Positions 8,416 to 17,195 are shown, numbered from the stretch's first letter. The stretch: DNA of 39,861 bases from Alphaproteobacteria bacterium (GCA_018969015.1 JAGWZE010000032.1:1-39861), one strand, 5' to 3'. The notes: generated by a model from the sequence alone, not told the origin. A program made the numbers and translations.

Positions 8416-9887
8416 GCGCGCACGGCCTCATCACCGTCGCCCAGATGCGCGCGATCGATACGCGCAGCGCCGAGCTCGGCACGCCGACGCGCACCTTGAT
8501 GGAAGCGGCAGGGCGCGCCGTCGCAGACGCGATCGCGGCCCGCTACGCGCCGCAGCCCGTACTGATCCTGTGCGGCCCGGGCGGCAATGGCGGCGACGGC
8601 TTCGTCGTCGCGCGCCTGTTGGCGGCGCAAGGCTGGCCGGTGCGCGTGGCGCTCCAGGGCGAGGCGGCGCGCTTGACGGGCGACGCCGCCGACGCCGCAG
8701 GCGCCTGTCCGGTTGCGATCGAGCCGCTCGACGCCGCGCTTCCCGTCGAGACGATGCTGGTCGTCGATGCGCTTTACGGCGCCGGCCTCTCGCGCCCGCT
8801 CGATGCGCTCTGCGCCGATCTCGCGCGCCGCGCCCGCCGTGTCGTCAGCGTGGACGTGCCGAGCGGCGTGCACGGCGACGGCGCGGCCCCGGTGGGCGAA
8901 ACGTTCCGCGCCGATCTCACCGTCACGTTCGTGCGCAAGAAACCCGCGCACGTCCTCGAACCGGGCCGCACGTGCTGCGGCGAGATCGTCCTTGCCGATA
9001 TCGGCGCGCCGGCGCAGGCGGTGGACGAGGCCGGCGTCACCGCGTTCGAAAATCATCCCTCTTTGTGGGCGCTGCCATGGCCCGATGCGGCGGCGCACAA
9101 GCACGCGCGCGGACGCGTCGCCATCGTCGCCGGGGCCGTGGGCATGTCCGTCACCGACGGCGCCGTGCGCCTCGCCGCGCGCGCCGCCCAGCGCGCCGGC
9201 GCGGGATGGGTGAGCGTCTACACCGCGCCCGAGAAGGCCGCGCTCTACGCCCACGAACCAGCCGCGCTCGTCGTGCGCGACGCCGCGCAGCTCTCCGCCG
9301 CGGCGGGCTACAACGCGATCGTCTTCGGCCCTGGCGCCGGCCGCGCGCCACGAACCGCCGCTCAGGCGATCGCGCTCGCGCAATCCGCCGCGCGCCTCGT
9401 GCTCGACGCCGATGCGCTTTCGAGCGCGGCGGACGATCCCGATCCGTTGTTTCTCGCGCTGCGCCGGCCCGGCGCGCCGCCGCACGCCGTCTTGACGCCG
9501 CACGCCGGTGAGTTCGCACGCCTTTTCCCTGACGCCGCCAGCGGCAGCAAACTCGAGCGCACGCGCGCCGCCGCCGCGCGCAGCGGCGCGGTGGTGCTGT
9601 TCAAGGGCGCCGACACCGTCATCGCCGCGCCGGACGGCCGCGCGATCGTCAACACGCACGCCACGCCCTGGCTCGCCTCTGCCGGCACGGGCGACGTGCT
9701 CGCCGGGATCATCGCCGCGCTCCTCGCGCAAGGCCTGCCGGCCTTCGACGCCGCCGCCGCCGCCGCGTGGCTGCACGGCGACGCCGGGCTGCGCTGCGGC
9801 CCGGGCCTGATCGCGGACGATCTCCCCGCCGTTCTTCCGGCGGTGCTCGACGCGCTCGCGCCCGCCGCGCTGCGCGCGAAAATGTAG
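8412..9887 (+). CDS. nnr: bifunctional NAD(P)H-hydrate epimerase / ADP-dependent NAD(P)H-hydrate dehydratase
   Basis: Repairs NADHX and NADPHX, the hydrated damage forms of reduced pyridine nucleotides. The N-terminal YjeF_N epimerase domain (about residues 1-200) shows QMRAIDTRSAELGT, GPGGNGGDG at 55-63, VVDALYGAGLSRPL and VDVPSGVHGD. The C-terminal ribokinase-like dehydratase shows HKHARGRVAIVAGA, LDADALS, VLTPHAGEFARLFP, KGADTVIAAPDG, and AGTGDVLAG at about 424-432. The 491-residue fusion has normal length. The start is the GTG at 8412, which overlaps the preceding stop and leaves 11 residues before the QMRAID motif; an in-frame ATG at 8445 would cut into the domain. Co-transcription with the SixA-like and TLP1 genes is strongly suggested. 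Confidence 0.95.
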   Translation: MSAHGLITVAQMRAIDTRSAELGTPTRTLMEAAGRAVADAIAARYAPQPVLILCGPGGNGGDGFVVARLLAAQGWPVRVALQGEAARLTGDAADAAGACPVAIEPLDAALPVETMLVVDALYGAGLSRPLDALCADLARRARRVVSVDVPSGVHGDGAAPVGETFRADLTVTFVRKKPAHVLEPGRTCCGEIVLADIGAPAQAVDEAGVTAFENHPSLWALPWPDAAAHKHARGRVAIVAGAVGMSVTDGAVRLAARAAQRAGAGWVSVYTAPEKAALYAHEPAALVVRDAAQLSAAAGYNAIVFGPGAGRAPRTAAQAIALAQSAARLVLDADALSSAADDPDPLFLALRRPGAPPHAVLTPHAGEFARLFPDAASGSKLERTRAAAARSGAVVLFKGADTVIAAPDGRAIVNTHATPWLASAGTGDVLAGIIAALLAQGLPAFDAAAAAAWLHGDAGLRCGPGLIADDLPAVLPAVLDALAPAALRAKM

Positions 9888-9944
9888 GAAGGAACATCGC
9901 GGCATCGCCCTCGTTGGTGCTCCGGTTCAACGAAGGAAGCGGTG

Positions 9945-10151
9945 ATGGCGCGCATCAAGAAGGCGGCGAGCGTCGGCGCGGGCGACTGCGCCAGCGCCTT
10001 GGCGCGGGGCATTGCCGTCTCCGCTGGAGGGGCGGGCCATCCGCCGTCAGCATGCGGACGAGATGGTCGCGATGAATCCCGCGGCCCCGGTGACGTGCTG
10101 GCCGCGCTCGACCTTCGCGCCGCGTCTTCGGCGGCGCCATGTGGGGTGTGA
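9945..10151 (+). pseudogene. probable N-terminal remnant of inositol-3-phosphate synthase, or a small ORF
   Basis: A 68-codon frame with a good ribosome site (AAGGAAG, five bases before the in-frame GTG at 9942 and eight before the ATG at 9945). Its start, IKKAASVGAGDCASALARG, resembles the NAD-binding beginning of bacterial Ino1 (pattern VGVGNCASSLVQG). After a degenerate stretch it continues GDVLAALDLRA, matching the VKFVAAFDVDA strand that follows in Ino1. The remaining 300 or so residues of an Ino1 are absent: the frame ends at 10151, 13 bases inside the nucleotidyltransferase gene. My reading is a decayed remnant that may survive as a coupling leader. It could also be a coincidental short ORF; the match is from memory and short. 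Confidence 0.35.
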
Positions 10152-10870
10152 TGCCCGCGGCGGGGATGGGCCTGCGCCAGCAGCTGCTCACCGGCTCCAA
10201 GGAGCTCGTCCCGGTGGGGCCTTCGGGCCGGCGCGGCGGCGCGCGTCCGGTGGCGGACTATCTCGTGGAGCGCATGCGCCTTGGCGGCGCGACGCGCCTG
10301 TGCGTCGTCATCGCGCCAGGAAAGACCGATCTCGTGGCGCACTATCGCGATGCGACGGAGGGCCTGCCCGTGGCCTACGTCGCCCAGCCGTCGCCGGCGG
10401 GCCTGTGCGACGCGCTTTTTCGGGCGCGCTGCGTGATGGCGCCGCGCGAGGACGTGTTGATCGGGCTGCCGGATACGGTGTGGTTCCCGAAGGACGGGTT
10501 CGCGCGTCTGCCGGCCGGCGGCGTCAGCCTCTTGTGCTTTCCCGTTGCGGATCCCAGCGCCTTCGACGCCGTCGAGACGGCCGGCGACGGCGAGACCGTG
10601 ACGTATGTGCGCGTCAAGCGCAGCGGTCCGCGGGGCGCGCTGGTGTGGGGCGCGCTGCGCTGCAGCGGTCCAGCGTTCGCCGATCTGCATGCGACATGGC
10701 GCGACCGCGCCGGCGCGGACGTTCCTCTCGGCGGCGTGCTCAACGCCTACATGGCGAACGGCGGGCGTGTGCGCGCCGTCGCCGTCGACGGGCCGTACTT
10801 CGATATCGGGACGCCGTCCGGGCTCGCCGCGGCCAATGCGGCGCTGGCGCGCGCAGGTCTGGGACAATGA
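10139..10870 (+). CDS. sugar-phosphate nucleotidyltransferase
   Basis: A 243-residue nucleotidyltransferase of the glucose-1-phosphate thymidylyl/uridylyl-transferase fold, which makes NDP-sugar from NTP and sugar-1-phosphate. The N-terminal nucleotide loop is MPAAGMGLRQQLLTGSKELVPVG, fitting the subfamily pattern PAAGxGSRIQPLAFSKELLPVG, with the GxGxR and SKEL residues kept but Ser and Pro replaced by Leu. Further landmarks are RPVADYLVERM, the QPSPAGLCDALFRA segment, the metal site VLIGLPDTVWFP, and the C-terminal YFDIGTPSGLAAANAAL. The specific sugar is unknown. It may be coupled to the 68-codon remnant upstream, and it ends 37 bases from the convergent phosphohexomutase gene. Confidence 0.85.
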   Translation: MWGVMPAAGMGLRQQLLTGSKELVPVGPSGRRGGARPVADYLVERMRLGGATRLCVVIAPGKTDLVAHYRDATEGLPVAYVAQPSPAGLCDALFRARCVMAPREDVLIGLPDTVWFPKDGFARLPAGGVSLLCFPVADPSAFDAVETAGDGETVTYVRVKRSGPRGALVWGALRCSGPAFADLHATWRDRAGADVPLGGVLNAYMANGGRVRAVAVDGPYFDIGTPSGLAAANAALARAGLGQ

Positions 10871-10907
10871 CCGGCTCCGCACCCTGACGTCTTCGTGCGA
10901 CAGGGCC

Positions 10908-12320
10908 TCACAGCCGCATCGACACTGGCGTGAGCGGCGGCATGTCGGCCTCGACGCCGCCGGTGCGCAGGAGCGCGCGCAGCTCCACGTCGAGCGCCAG
11001 CGCGCCGGCGCGGGTTTCGCCTTCGTAGCGCAGCGTCAGGGCGGATTCGGTCAGTGACGGGCGGACGAGGAGCCACCCTGTGTCACGCTCGAGGCGCAGG
11101 CCGTCGGTGCGGTCCAGACGCGCGCCGGCGTCGCACGCGGCGAACGTCTCCAGCGCGTCGAGCACACGGCGCTGGCGGGCGTCGTCGAGCGGAAGGCGCA
11201 GCTCCGGGCTTGCGACACGGGGCGGCAGGCTCGCGCGGAAATCACGCAGGGTGAGCTTGGCGCGCGCCAGCGCTCTGAGCGTTCGCAGCGCTGCGTAGAG
11301 GCCGTCGTCGAGCCCGGTCAAGCCATCGGCGAAGAAGATGTGGCCGCTGAGTTCGCCGGCGAGGGGCGCTGCGTTTGCGCGCATGGCGGCGCCGAGCCGC
11401 ACATAGCCGGTCGGCGCCATCACCGCCGCGCCGCCCGCGGCGGCGATGCCTTCGAACAGCGTGCGGCTCGATTTCACGTCGGCGACGATCGCGGCGCCGG
11501 GTGTGTCAACGAGCACGTCGCGCGCGAGCAGGAGCAGAACGTGGTCCGGCCGGACGATCACGCCATCGCCGTCGACGAAGCCCACACGGTCGCCGTCGCC
11601 GTCGAACGCGACGCCGAGATCGGCGCCGACGTCGCGCACGGCCTTGCTGAGCTGCGCGAGATTGGCGTCCACGGCGGGATCGGCGTGGTGCGCGGGGAAG
11701 CGGCCGTCGACCGCGACGTTGAGGCCGAAGTGGGCGCCGCGCAGGCGCGTCATCGCCCGCTGCAGGATCGGTCCCGCCGCGCCGGAGCCCGCGTCCCACA
11801 CGACGCGCATCGGCGGCAGTTCGGCGATGAGATCGAGGAGGGCCGTCATATAGGGCGCGATCGGATCGCGCATGAAGCGCGCGCCGCCGCTGGCCTTGCG
11901 GCCGGGCGAGGCGACGAGTCCGGCGAGCGCATCGCCCGACACGCGCGCGCCGTTGAGCTCGATCTTGAAACCGTTCTCGTCGGACGGATTGTGGCTTGCC
12001 GTGACGACGACGGCGCCATCGAGACCGAAGCGCCGCGCGGCAAAGCCGACGACCGGCGTGGGCGCGACGCCGAGCGCGTGCACCGCGACGCCGCCGGCGG
12101 TCAGCCCGTCGACGAGCGCGGCTTCGAGCGCCGGCGAGGAGAGCCGCCCGTCACGACCGACGGCCACGCCGGCGCCGCCGCTATCGCGCACCATGGCGGC
12201 GAAGGAGAGGCCGATCTTGTAGGCGTCGCCGGCGGTGAGATCGACACCGACGCGGCCGCGAATGTCATTGGCGCGCAACACGGCCGGGCAACGGGCGGCG
12301 GCCCGCCCTTGTTCCCGCAC
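10908..12320 (-). CDS. phosphomannomutase/phosphoglucomutase
   Basis: An alpha-D-phosphohexomutase that interconverts 6- and 1-phosphosugars to feed nucleotide-sugar synthesis. In order: LRANDIRGRVG near 15-25, the phosphoserine loop TASHNPSDENG (Ser109), the magnesium loop DGDGDR (240-245), the sugar-binding loop GELSGHIFF (around Glu323), and a C-terminal phosphate-binding domain around RPSLTESALTLRYE. The length of 470 residues is normal. The start is a GTG at 12320, giving 14 residues before the first motif. An ATG at 12327 is out of frame. The stop of the ABC-F gene lies four bases upstream of the start, so the two are likely one transcript. The choice between mannose and glucose cannot be made here. 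Confidence 0.92.
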   Translation of the reverse strand: MREQGRAAARCPAVLRANDIRGRVGVDLTAGDAYKIGLSFAAMVRDSGGAGVAVGRDGRLSSPALEAALVDGLTAGGVAVHALGVAPTPVVGFAARRFGLDGAVVVTASHNPSDENGFKIELNGARVSGDALAGLVASPGRKASGGARFMRDPIAPYMTALLDLIAELPPMRVVWDAGSGAAGPILQRAMTRLRGAHFGLNVAVDGRFPAHHADPAVDANLAQLSKAVRDVGADLGVAFDGDGDRVGFVDGDGVIVRPDHVLLLLARDVLVDTPGAAIVADVKSSRTLFEGIAAAGGAAVMAPTGYVRLGAAMRANAAPLAGELSGHIFFADGLTGLDDGLYAALRTLRALARAKLTLRDFRASLPPRVASPELRLPLDDARQRRVLDALETFAACDAGARLDRTDGLRLERDTGWLLVRPSLTESALTLRYEGETRAGALALDVELRALLRTGGVEADMPPLTPVSMRL

Positions 12321-12326
12321 CGGGCA

Positions 12327-14249
12327 TCAGGCCTGGGCGCTTGCGGCCTCGAGCGCTTCGGCGGCGGCGAGCCAGGCGGCTTCGGCCTCGGCGAGCCGTT
12401 CGGCGGCGGCGGCGCGATCACGCGCCAGCGCCGGACCTTTCGGCGACGGACCGGCGAACGCCGCGGGATCGGCGATCGCGCGGTCGAGCGCGTCGATTTC
12501 CTTCTGCAGCGCAGCGACGCGCGCCTCGGCTGTGTCGAGCGCTTTCTTTGCGGAGGCCGCCGCACGGCGCGCGTTGGGATCGAGCCGCGGCGCGGGCGGT
12601 GGCGGCGGCGGTGGCGGCGCGTCCTTTTGCGCGGCGGCCGCGCGATCGCGCGCGACGCGATCGGCGCGCTCGGCCTTGGCGGATTGGGCGAGCATCGCGC
12701 GGTAGTCGTCGAGATCGCCGTCATAGGGCTGCGCGCGGCCGTCCTTCACGAGCCACAGGCGGTCCGCGCAGCCTTCCGCGAGATAGACGTCGTGCGTGAT
12801 GATCAGCACGGCGCCGGCGAAATCGTTGAGCGCGACGACGAGCGCTTCGCGGCTGTCGACGTCGAGGTGGCTCGTGGGTTCGTCGAGGATCATCACGTGC
12901 GGCTTGGAGAGCCCGATGAGGCCCAGCAGCAGGCGCACCTTCTCGCCGCCGGAAAGGTTCTGCACCGGCGTCTCGATCTTCTCGGGGCCAAAGCCGATCT
13001 GCGCGGTGACGCTGCGCACGCGCGCGGTGGGCGCATCGGGCATCAGCGTGCGCACGTGGTCCAGCGGTGTTTCGCCTTCGCGCAGTTCGTCGAGCTGATC
13101 CTGCGAGAAATAGCCGATGCGCAGCGACGAACTCGCGCGCCGTTTGCCGTCGAGAAGCGGAAGGCGGGCCGCGATGGATTTCACCAGCGTCGTCTTGCCC
13201 TGGCCGTTGGGGCCGATGATGGCGATGCGGTCGTCCGCGTCGAGGCGCAGGGAGACGTCGCGCAGCACCGGCGCGCCGGAGGCGTAGCCGAGGGCGGCGT
13301 GGTCGAGCTGCAGCAGCGGGGAGGCGAGCTCCGGCCCCGCCGCGAACGAGAACGGCGTCGTGCGGTCCGCGAGCGGGACGGTGATGATCTCCATCTTCTC
13401 GAGGCGCTTCACGCGGCTCTGCGCCTGGCGCGCCTTGCTCGCCTTGGCGCGGAAGCGGTCCACGAAGGCCTGCAGGCGTTTGCGTTCGGCGTCCTGGCGC
13501 TCGGCGAGCGTGGCCTGCTGCGCCATCTGTTCGGCGCGGCGGGCGAGATAGGCGCTGTAGCCGCCGGGGTGGACGGAGAGCTTGGTCTTGTCGAGCGCGA
13601 GGATGTGCGTGACGGCGCGGTCCAGCATGTCGCGGTCGTGGCTGACGAGCAGGACCGTGCCGGGGTAGCGCTTCAGATAGGTCTCGAGCCAGGCCGCGCC
13701 TTCGAGATCGAGATAGTTCGTCGGCTCGTCGAGCAGCAGGAGTTCGGGCGTCGTGAAGAGCACGCCCGCGAGCGCGGCGCGCATGCGCCAGCCGCCGGAG
13801 AATTCGCGGCTCGGGCGCTCCAGATCGCCCGGCGAGAAGCCGAGGCCGGCGAGCACGGCGGCGGCGCGGGCTTCGGCGCTGTGGGCGTCAATGTCGACGA
13901 GGCGCATGTGGATGTCGCCGATCCGTTCGGGATCGGTCGCCGTCTCGAGTTCGGTGAGGAGGGCGGCGCGTTCGGTGTCGGCGTCGAGGACGACGTCGAG
14001 CAGGCGGCGGTCGCTCGGCGGCGCCTCCTGGGCGACGTGGCCGACGCGCGCGGTGCGGGCGATGCGCACGCCGCCTTTGCCGTCGCGGTCATGGGCGGCG
14101 GCGTCGATGATGTGGCGCAGGAGCGTGGACTTGCCGGCCCCGTTGCGGCCGACGAGCCCGACCTTCCAGCCCTCGGCCAGAAAAGCCGAGGCGTGGTCGA
14201 GCAGCACCCGCGCGCCCATGCGGATCGTCAGGTCTTCGATCTGAAGCAT
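12327..14249 (-). CDS. ABC-F family ATPase, ribosome-associated type
   Basis: A 640-residue soluble protein with two ABC ATPase domains and no membrane segment, as in the ABC-F translation factors (YheS/Uup type) that bind the ribosomal E site. The first Walker A is GRNGAGKST (34-42) with a following EFSGGWRMRAALA signature and LLLLDEPTNYLD Walker B. The linker (about 235-300) is charged and helical. The second cassette has GPNGQGKTT, NLSGGEKVRLLL and ILDEPTSHLD. A C-terminal extension contains eight consecutive prolines (545-552) and then a coiled coil of about 85 residues, as in Uup/YheS. The ATG at 14249 follows AGGAC. It precedes the phosphohexomutase gene closely. Function is family-based; the exact subfamily is uncertain. 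Confidence 0.93.
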   Translation of the reverse strand: MLQIEDLTIRMGARVLLDHASAFLAEGWKVGLVGRNGAGKSTLLRHIIDAAAHDRDGKGGVRIARTARVGHVAQEAPPSDRRLLDVVLDADTERAALLTELETATDPERIGDIHMRLVDIDAHSAEARAAAVLAGLGFSPGDLERPSREFSGGWRMRAALAGVLFTTPELLLLDEPTNYLDLEGAAWLETYLKRYPGTVLLVSHDRDMLDRAVTHILALDKTKLSVHPGGYSAYLARRAEQMAQQATLAERQDAERKRLQAFVDRFRAKASKARQAQSRVKRLEKMEIITVPLADRTTPFSFAAGPELASPLLQLDHAALGYASGAPVLRDVSLRLDADDRIAIIGPNGQGKTTLVKSIAARLPLLDGKRRASSSLRIGYFSQDQLDELREGETPLDHVRTLMPDAPTARVRSVTAQIGFGPEKIETPVQNLSGGEKVRLLLGLIGLSKPHVMILDEPTSHLDVDSREALVVALNDFAGAVLIITHDVYLAEGCADRLWLVKDGRAQPYDGDLDDYRAMLAQSAKAERADRVARDRAAAAQKDAPPPPPPPPAPRLDPNARRAAASAKKALDTAEARVAALQKEIDALDRAIADPAAFAGPSPKGPALARDRAAAAERLAEAEAAWLAAAEALEAASAQA

Positions 14250-14318
14250 GCCGTGTCCTAGGCGCCCGGGGCCTTCCGGTCAAACCGGACCGGCGGCGGG
14301 GGCGGCCGGACGCCGGGA

Positions 14319-15635
14319 TCAGGCGCTCTTGATCTCGCGCTTGATGATCGGTCCCGCGAACCAGAACAGGATCGCCGGCACGATGCCGAGGAAGGCCGCG
14401 CATACGAGCACCCAGCGCACGCTCTCCCCGCCGGCGAGCGGTTTGAACGCGTCCGAGAGCATGCCAAACACCGAGGGCCCAAGCCCCATGCCGATGAGAT
14501 TGACGATGAACAGCATGATGGCGGAGGCGAGCGCGCGGGCCTGCGGCCGCACGAGCATCTGGGCGAGCGCGAAGGTCGGCCCGTAATAGAGGCTGTTGGC
14601 GATCGCCGGCAGGAAGATCAGCGCCATCGCGACGCGCCAGTCCGGATGGGTGTAGCCGAAATAGAGGAAGGGCGTGGCGAGCGCCATCGCGATGGCCGGG
14701 GCCGTCACGTAGTGGCGCGGGTCCTTCTTGCCGAAACGGTCGCCCAGCCAGCCGCCGAGCCACATGCCCATCATGCCCGCAAGGCCGGCGGAGATGCCGA
14801 GCCAGAGGCCCACTTCCTTGAGCGGCATGCCGTGGATGCGGGCGAACAGCATCGTCGTCCACATGCCCTTGCCGTAGCCGAGGAAGGCGATCACCGAGGC
14901 GCCCGCGGCCAGGAGCAGGAAGGCTTTCGAGCTCAGCACCTCGCGCACGGCCTCGCCGAGCGGCATCGCCGGCGGGGCCGCGGCCTTGGCGGCGGACATG
15001 GCGGCCGCGACGCGCGGCTCGCGCAAGGTGAAGACGACGACGAGCGCGAGCGCAACGCCCGGCAGGCCCACCATCATGAACGCCGCGCGCCAGCCATAGG
15101 CGTCCGCGAGCCACCCGCCGAGCGCCATGCCGAGCAGCCCGCCCAGCGGCACGCCGAGGCCGTAGAAGGCCATCGCGGAGGCGCGTTTCTCGCGCGGCAC
15201 GTAATCAGAAATCAGCGAGTGCGCGGGCGGCGTGCAGCCGGCTTCGCCGACACCAACCCCGACGCGCGCGAGCAGCAGTTGCACGAAGTTCTGCGCCATG
15301 CCGCACAGCGCCGTCATGCCGGACCACAAGGCGAGCGCGCCGGCGATCAGCATCGGGCGGTGGGACGAGGGCCGATCGGCGTAGCGGGCGATCGGCACGC
15401 CGAGCACCGTGTAGAACAGCGCGAAGGCGAGCCCGCCCAGGAGGCCAAGCTGCGTGTCGGAGAGGCCGAGATCCTTCTGGATCGCCGGGGCGAGGATGTT
15501 GACGATCTGCCGATCGAGGAAGTTCAGCGTGTAGACGACGAGCAGAAGCCCGAGCGCGTAGCGCACATAGACGGGCGACACGGCGCCGGACGCAGGCATG
15601 GTGAGCGGCCGCGCCGCCTCTTCGTTCGTCGCCAT
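14319..15635 (-). CDS. spinster-type MFS transporter
   Basis: A 438-residue major facilitator with twelve predicted membrane helices. The N-terminal block YTLNFLDRQIVNILAPAI, the loop GVPIARYADRPSSHR between helices 2 and 3, and RVGVGVGEAGCTPPAHSLIS in helix 4-5 are typical of the spinster-like group. Its members are proposed to move lipids, sugars or organic acids; the substrate here is unknown. The C-terminus FAGPIIKREIKSA is cytoplasmic and basic. The ATG at 15635 was chosen because GGGAGAG lies at ribosome-site distance and the 50 upstream codons are not membrane-like. The 189 bases between this start and the cysteine-cluster gene upstream hold no other gene. A small hairpin (TCCGGT/ACCGGA, 14275-14289) separates its stop from the ABC-F gene. 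Confidence 0.92.
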   Translation of the reverse strand: MATNEEAARPLTMPASGAVSPVYVRYALGLLLVVYTLNFLDRQIVNILAPAIQKDLGLSDTQLGLLGGLAFALFYTVLGVPIARYADRPSSHRPMLIAGALALWSGMTALCGMAQNFVQLLLARVGVGVGEAGCTPPAHSLISDYVPREKRASAMAFYGLGVPLGGLLGMALGGWLADAYGWRAAFMMVGLPGVALALVVVFTLREPRVAAAMSAAKAAAPPAMPLGEAVREVLSSKAFLLLAAGASVIAFLGYGKGMWTTMLFARIHGMPLKEVGLWLGISAGLAGMMGMWLGGWLGDRFGKKDPRHYVTAPAIAMALATPFLYFGYTHPDWRVAMALIFLPAIANSLYYGPTFALAQMLVRPQARALASAIMLFIVNLIGMGLGPSVFGMLSDAFKPLAGGESVRWVLVCAAFLGIVPAILFWFAGPIIKREIKSA

Positions 15636-15824
15636 CGTTTCTCTCCCGGGGTCGACCGCTTGGCGCGGTTCTTCACGGTGAGACTGACCGGTGACGGCGG
15701 CGAGGGCAACGGCGTTCGCTGATCCGTGATCTGCCGGCCGCAACATTCTTCGGAGTGTCCGCGCGCAGGGCGGTCGGGCGGCCACGCGGCGGCCAAAGAG
15801 CCGAGATTCGGGAACGCCGCCGGA

Positions 15825-16208
15825 TCAGACGCGCGAGGCGAGGCCGCCGCGCAACGTGACGAGGCACGACGCCTCCTGCGCCATCAGGCGATGGCGACGC
15901 ACCATGGCGTCGAACGCCGACCACCGGGCGTCGGCGTCGGTCAACGGGACGGTGATGCGATACACGAAGGCCGGCTGCGGGGCTTCGAGATCCGGCGCCA
16001 CGGCGACGTCGATCGCTTCCGGTCCCAGGCCGAGCTGGGTCGCGGCGTCGCGGGCGCTCTGGCGGACGCACGCATTGACAGCCTCCCGCAGGAGGGCGGT
16101 GGCGTCGAGCGTATCGGTCTCGGGCGCGGCTCCGATCCCCTCGAGCCCGGCGGGGGCGAGAGGGCAGGAGGCGCACGGGTTGGCGCAGGCGGCTGAGCAG
16201 TCGGACAT
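15825..16208 (-). CDS. unrecognised protein with N-terminal CX3CX3CX2C cysteine cluster
   Basis: I do not recognise this 127-residue protein. Its first 16 residues contain four cysteines, MSDCSAACANPCASCP (Cys4, 8, 12, 15). The spacing CX3CX2C within it equals that of a 4Fe-4S site, though a zinc site is equally possible. The rest is an alpha/beta-looking domain: an amphipathic helix with VNACVRQSARDAATQLGL, then VAVAPDLEAPQPAFVYRITVPLTDADARW. The start is placed at the ATG at 16208 just before the cluster; no good ribosome site is seen, and the frame stays open to 16277. It lies 87 bases behind the alpha/beta hydrolase on the same strand. Codon use (third-position GC) looks genuine. Confidence 0.7.
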   Translation of the reverse strand: MSDCSAACANPCASCPLAPAGLEGIGAAPETDTLDATALLREAVNACVRQSARDAATQLGLGPEAIDVAVAPDLEAPQPAFVYRITVPLTDADARWSAFDAMVRRHRLMAQEASCLVTLRGGLASRV

Positions 16209-16295
16209 GCGTGCGATCGTACCCGGCTTTCCGTCCGGCGAGGATAAGACGAGAGTCTGACTCCAACAGGCGGTCAACGCAATGGTTGGTTCAAG

Positions 16296-17195
16296 TCAAC
16301 GTCCCGGATACTGCACCGATTTCAAGAATCCGCCGATCTCGCGGGTGAACACGGTCATCAGGGCCTCGGTGAAGTCGTGGCCCATGCCGGGAACGGCGAC
16401 GAGTTTGGCGCCCGGGATGGCCTTCGCGGTCGCCTGGCCGCACTCGACCGGCACGAGCGGATCGTCCTCGCCGTGCAGAACGAGCGCCGGCAGCTTGACC
16501 TTGGCCAGAAGCGGCCCGCGCGGCGGCGAGGCCATGATGGCGGCGAGCTGGCGCAGGAAGCCGGTCGGGCAGACGCCGCGGTCGATCACCTGCTCGCCGA
16601 TCCGGCGCAGTTCGCCCGGCGCCGCGGGATAGCCCGGGCTGCCGATGACGGTGAAGGTCTCCATGAAGCGCTTGATCAGCGTCTCGCGCTCCTGATCCGG
16701 CGCGGGCGTCAACAGCGCCGCCATGGCTTCCGGCTTGGCCGGCGGCAGGCCCGGATCGCCGGTGCTGGACATGATCGAGGTGAGGCTGAGCAGGCGGCCG
16801 GGATGATCGATCGCCATCTGCTGCGCGATCATGCCGCCCATCGAGGCGCCGACGACGTGCGCCTTGGAAAGGCCCAGCGCGTCCATCAGGCCGATCGCGT
16901 CCTTGGCCATGTCGGCCAGGACGTAGGGGGCCGGCGGCGGCGTTCCGGTCGCGACCGCGGCCATCAGCGCGCCGAGATCGGGCACGCCGAGATTTTCGAG
17001 CTTGGTGGAGAGGCCGACGTCGCGGTTGTCGAACCGGATCACCTGGAAGCCGCGCTCGACGAGGCTGCGGCAGAAGCCCGTGGGCCACAGGATCATCTGC
17101 GAGCCGATGCCCATGATCAGCAGCACGGCCGGGTCGCTCGCGGCGCCGAACCGGTCATATTCGAGGGAGACGGGGCCGACCTGGGCCTGCGGCAT
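16296..17195 (-). CDS. alpha/beta hydrolase
   Basis: A 299-residue alpha/beta-fold hydrolase without a signal peptide, so probably cytoplasmic. The oxyanion region is LLIMGIGSQM, followed by FDNRDVGLST, a pair typical of the group related to polyketide-esterase and aclacinomycin methylesterase-type proteins. The nucleophile elbow is GASMGG (Ser in VVGASMGGMIAQQMA), the acid is in LHGEDDPLVP, and the catalytic histidine is in VPGMGHDFTEA, so the triad is complete. The substrate is unknown. The ATG at 17195 has a strong AGGAGG ribosome site about nine bases upstream. It is divergent from the patatin gene, with 135 bases between the two starts to hold both promoters. Confidence 0.9.
   Translation of the reverse strand: MPQAQVGPVSLEYDRFGAASDPAVLLIMGIGSQMILWPTGFCRSLVERGFQVIRFDNRDVGLSTKLENLGVPDLGALMAAVATGTPPPAPYVLADMAKDAIGLMDALGLSKAHVVGASMGGMIAQQMAIDHPGRLLSLTSIMSSTGDPGLPPAKPEAMAALLTPAPDQERETLIKRFMETFTVIGSPGYPAAPGELRRIGEQVIDRGVCPTGFLRQLAAIMASPPRGPLLAKVKLPALVLHGEDDPLVPVECGQATAKAIPGAKLVAVPGMGHDFTEALMTVFTREIGGFLKSVQYPGR

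Noticed and set aside
7851-9905. A 684-codon open frame antisense to the phosphatase and NADHX-repair genes
   Set aside because: Shadow of two strong genes; low-complexity product.
11340-14261. A 973-codon open frame antisense to the phosphohexomutase and ABC-F genes
   Set aside because: It runs through two well-supported genes on the other strand and has shadow-type composition with no domain.
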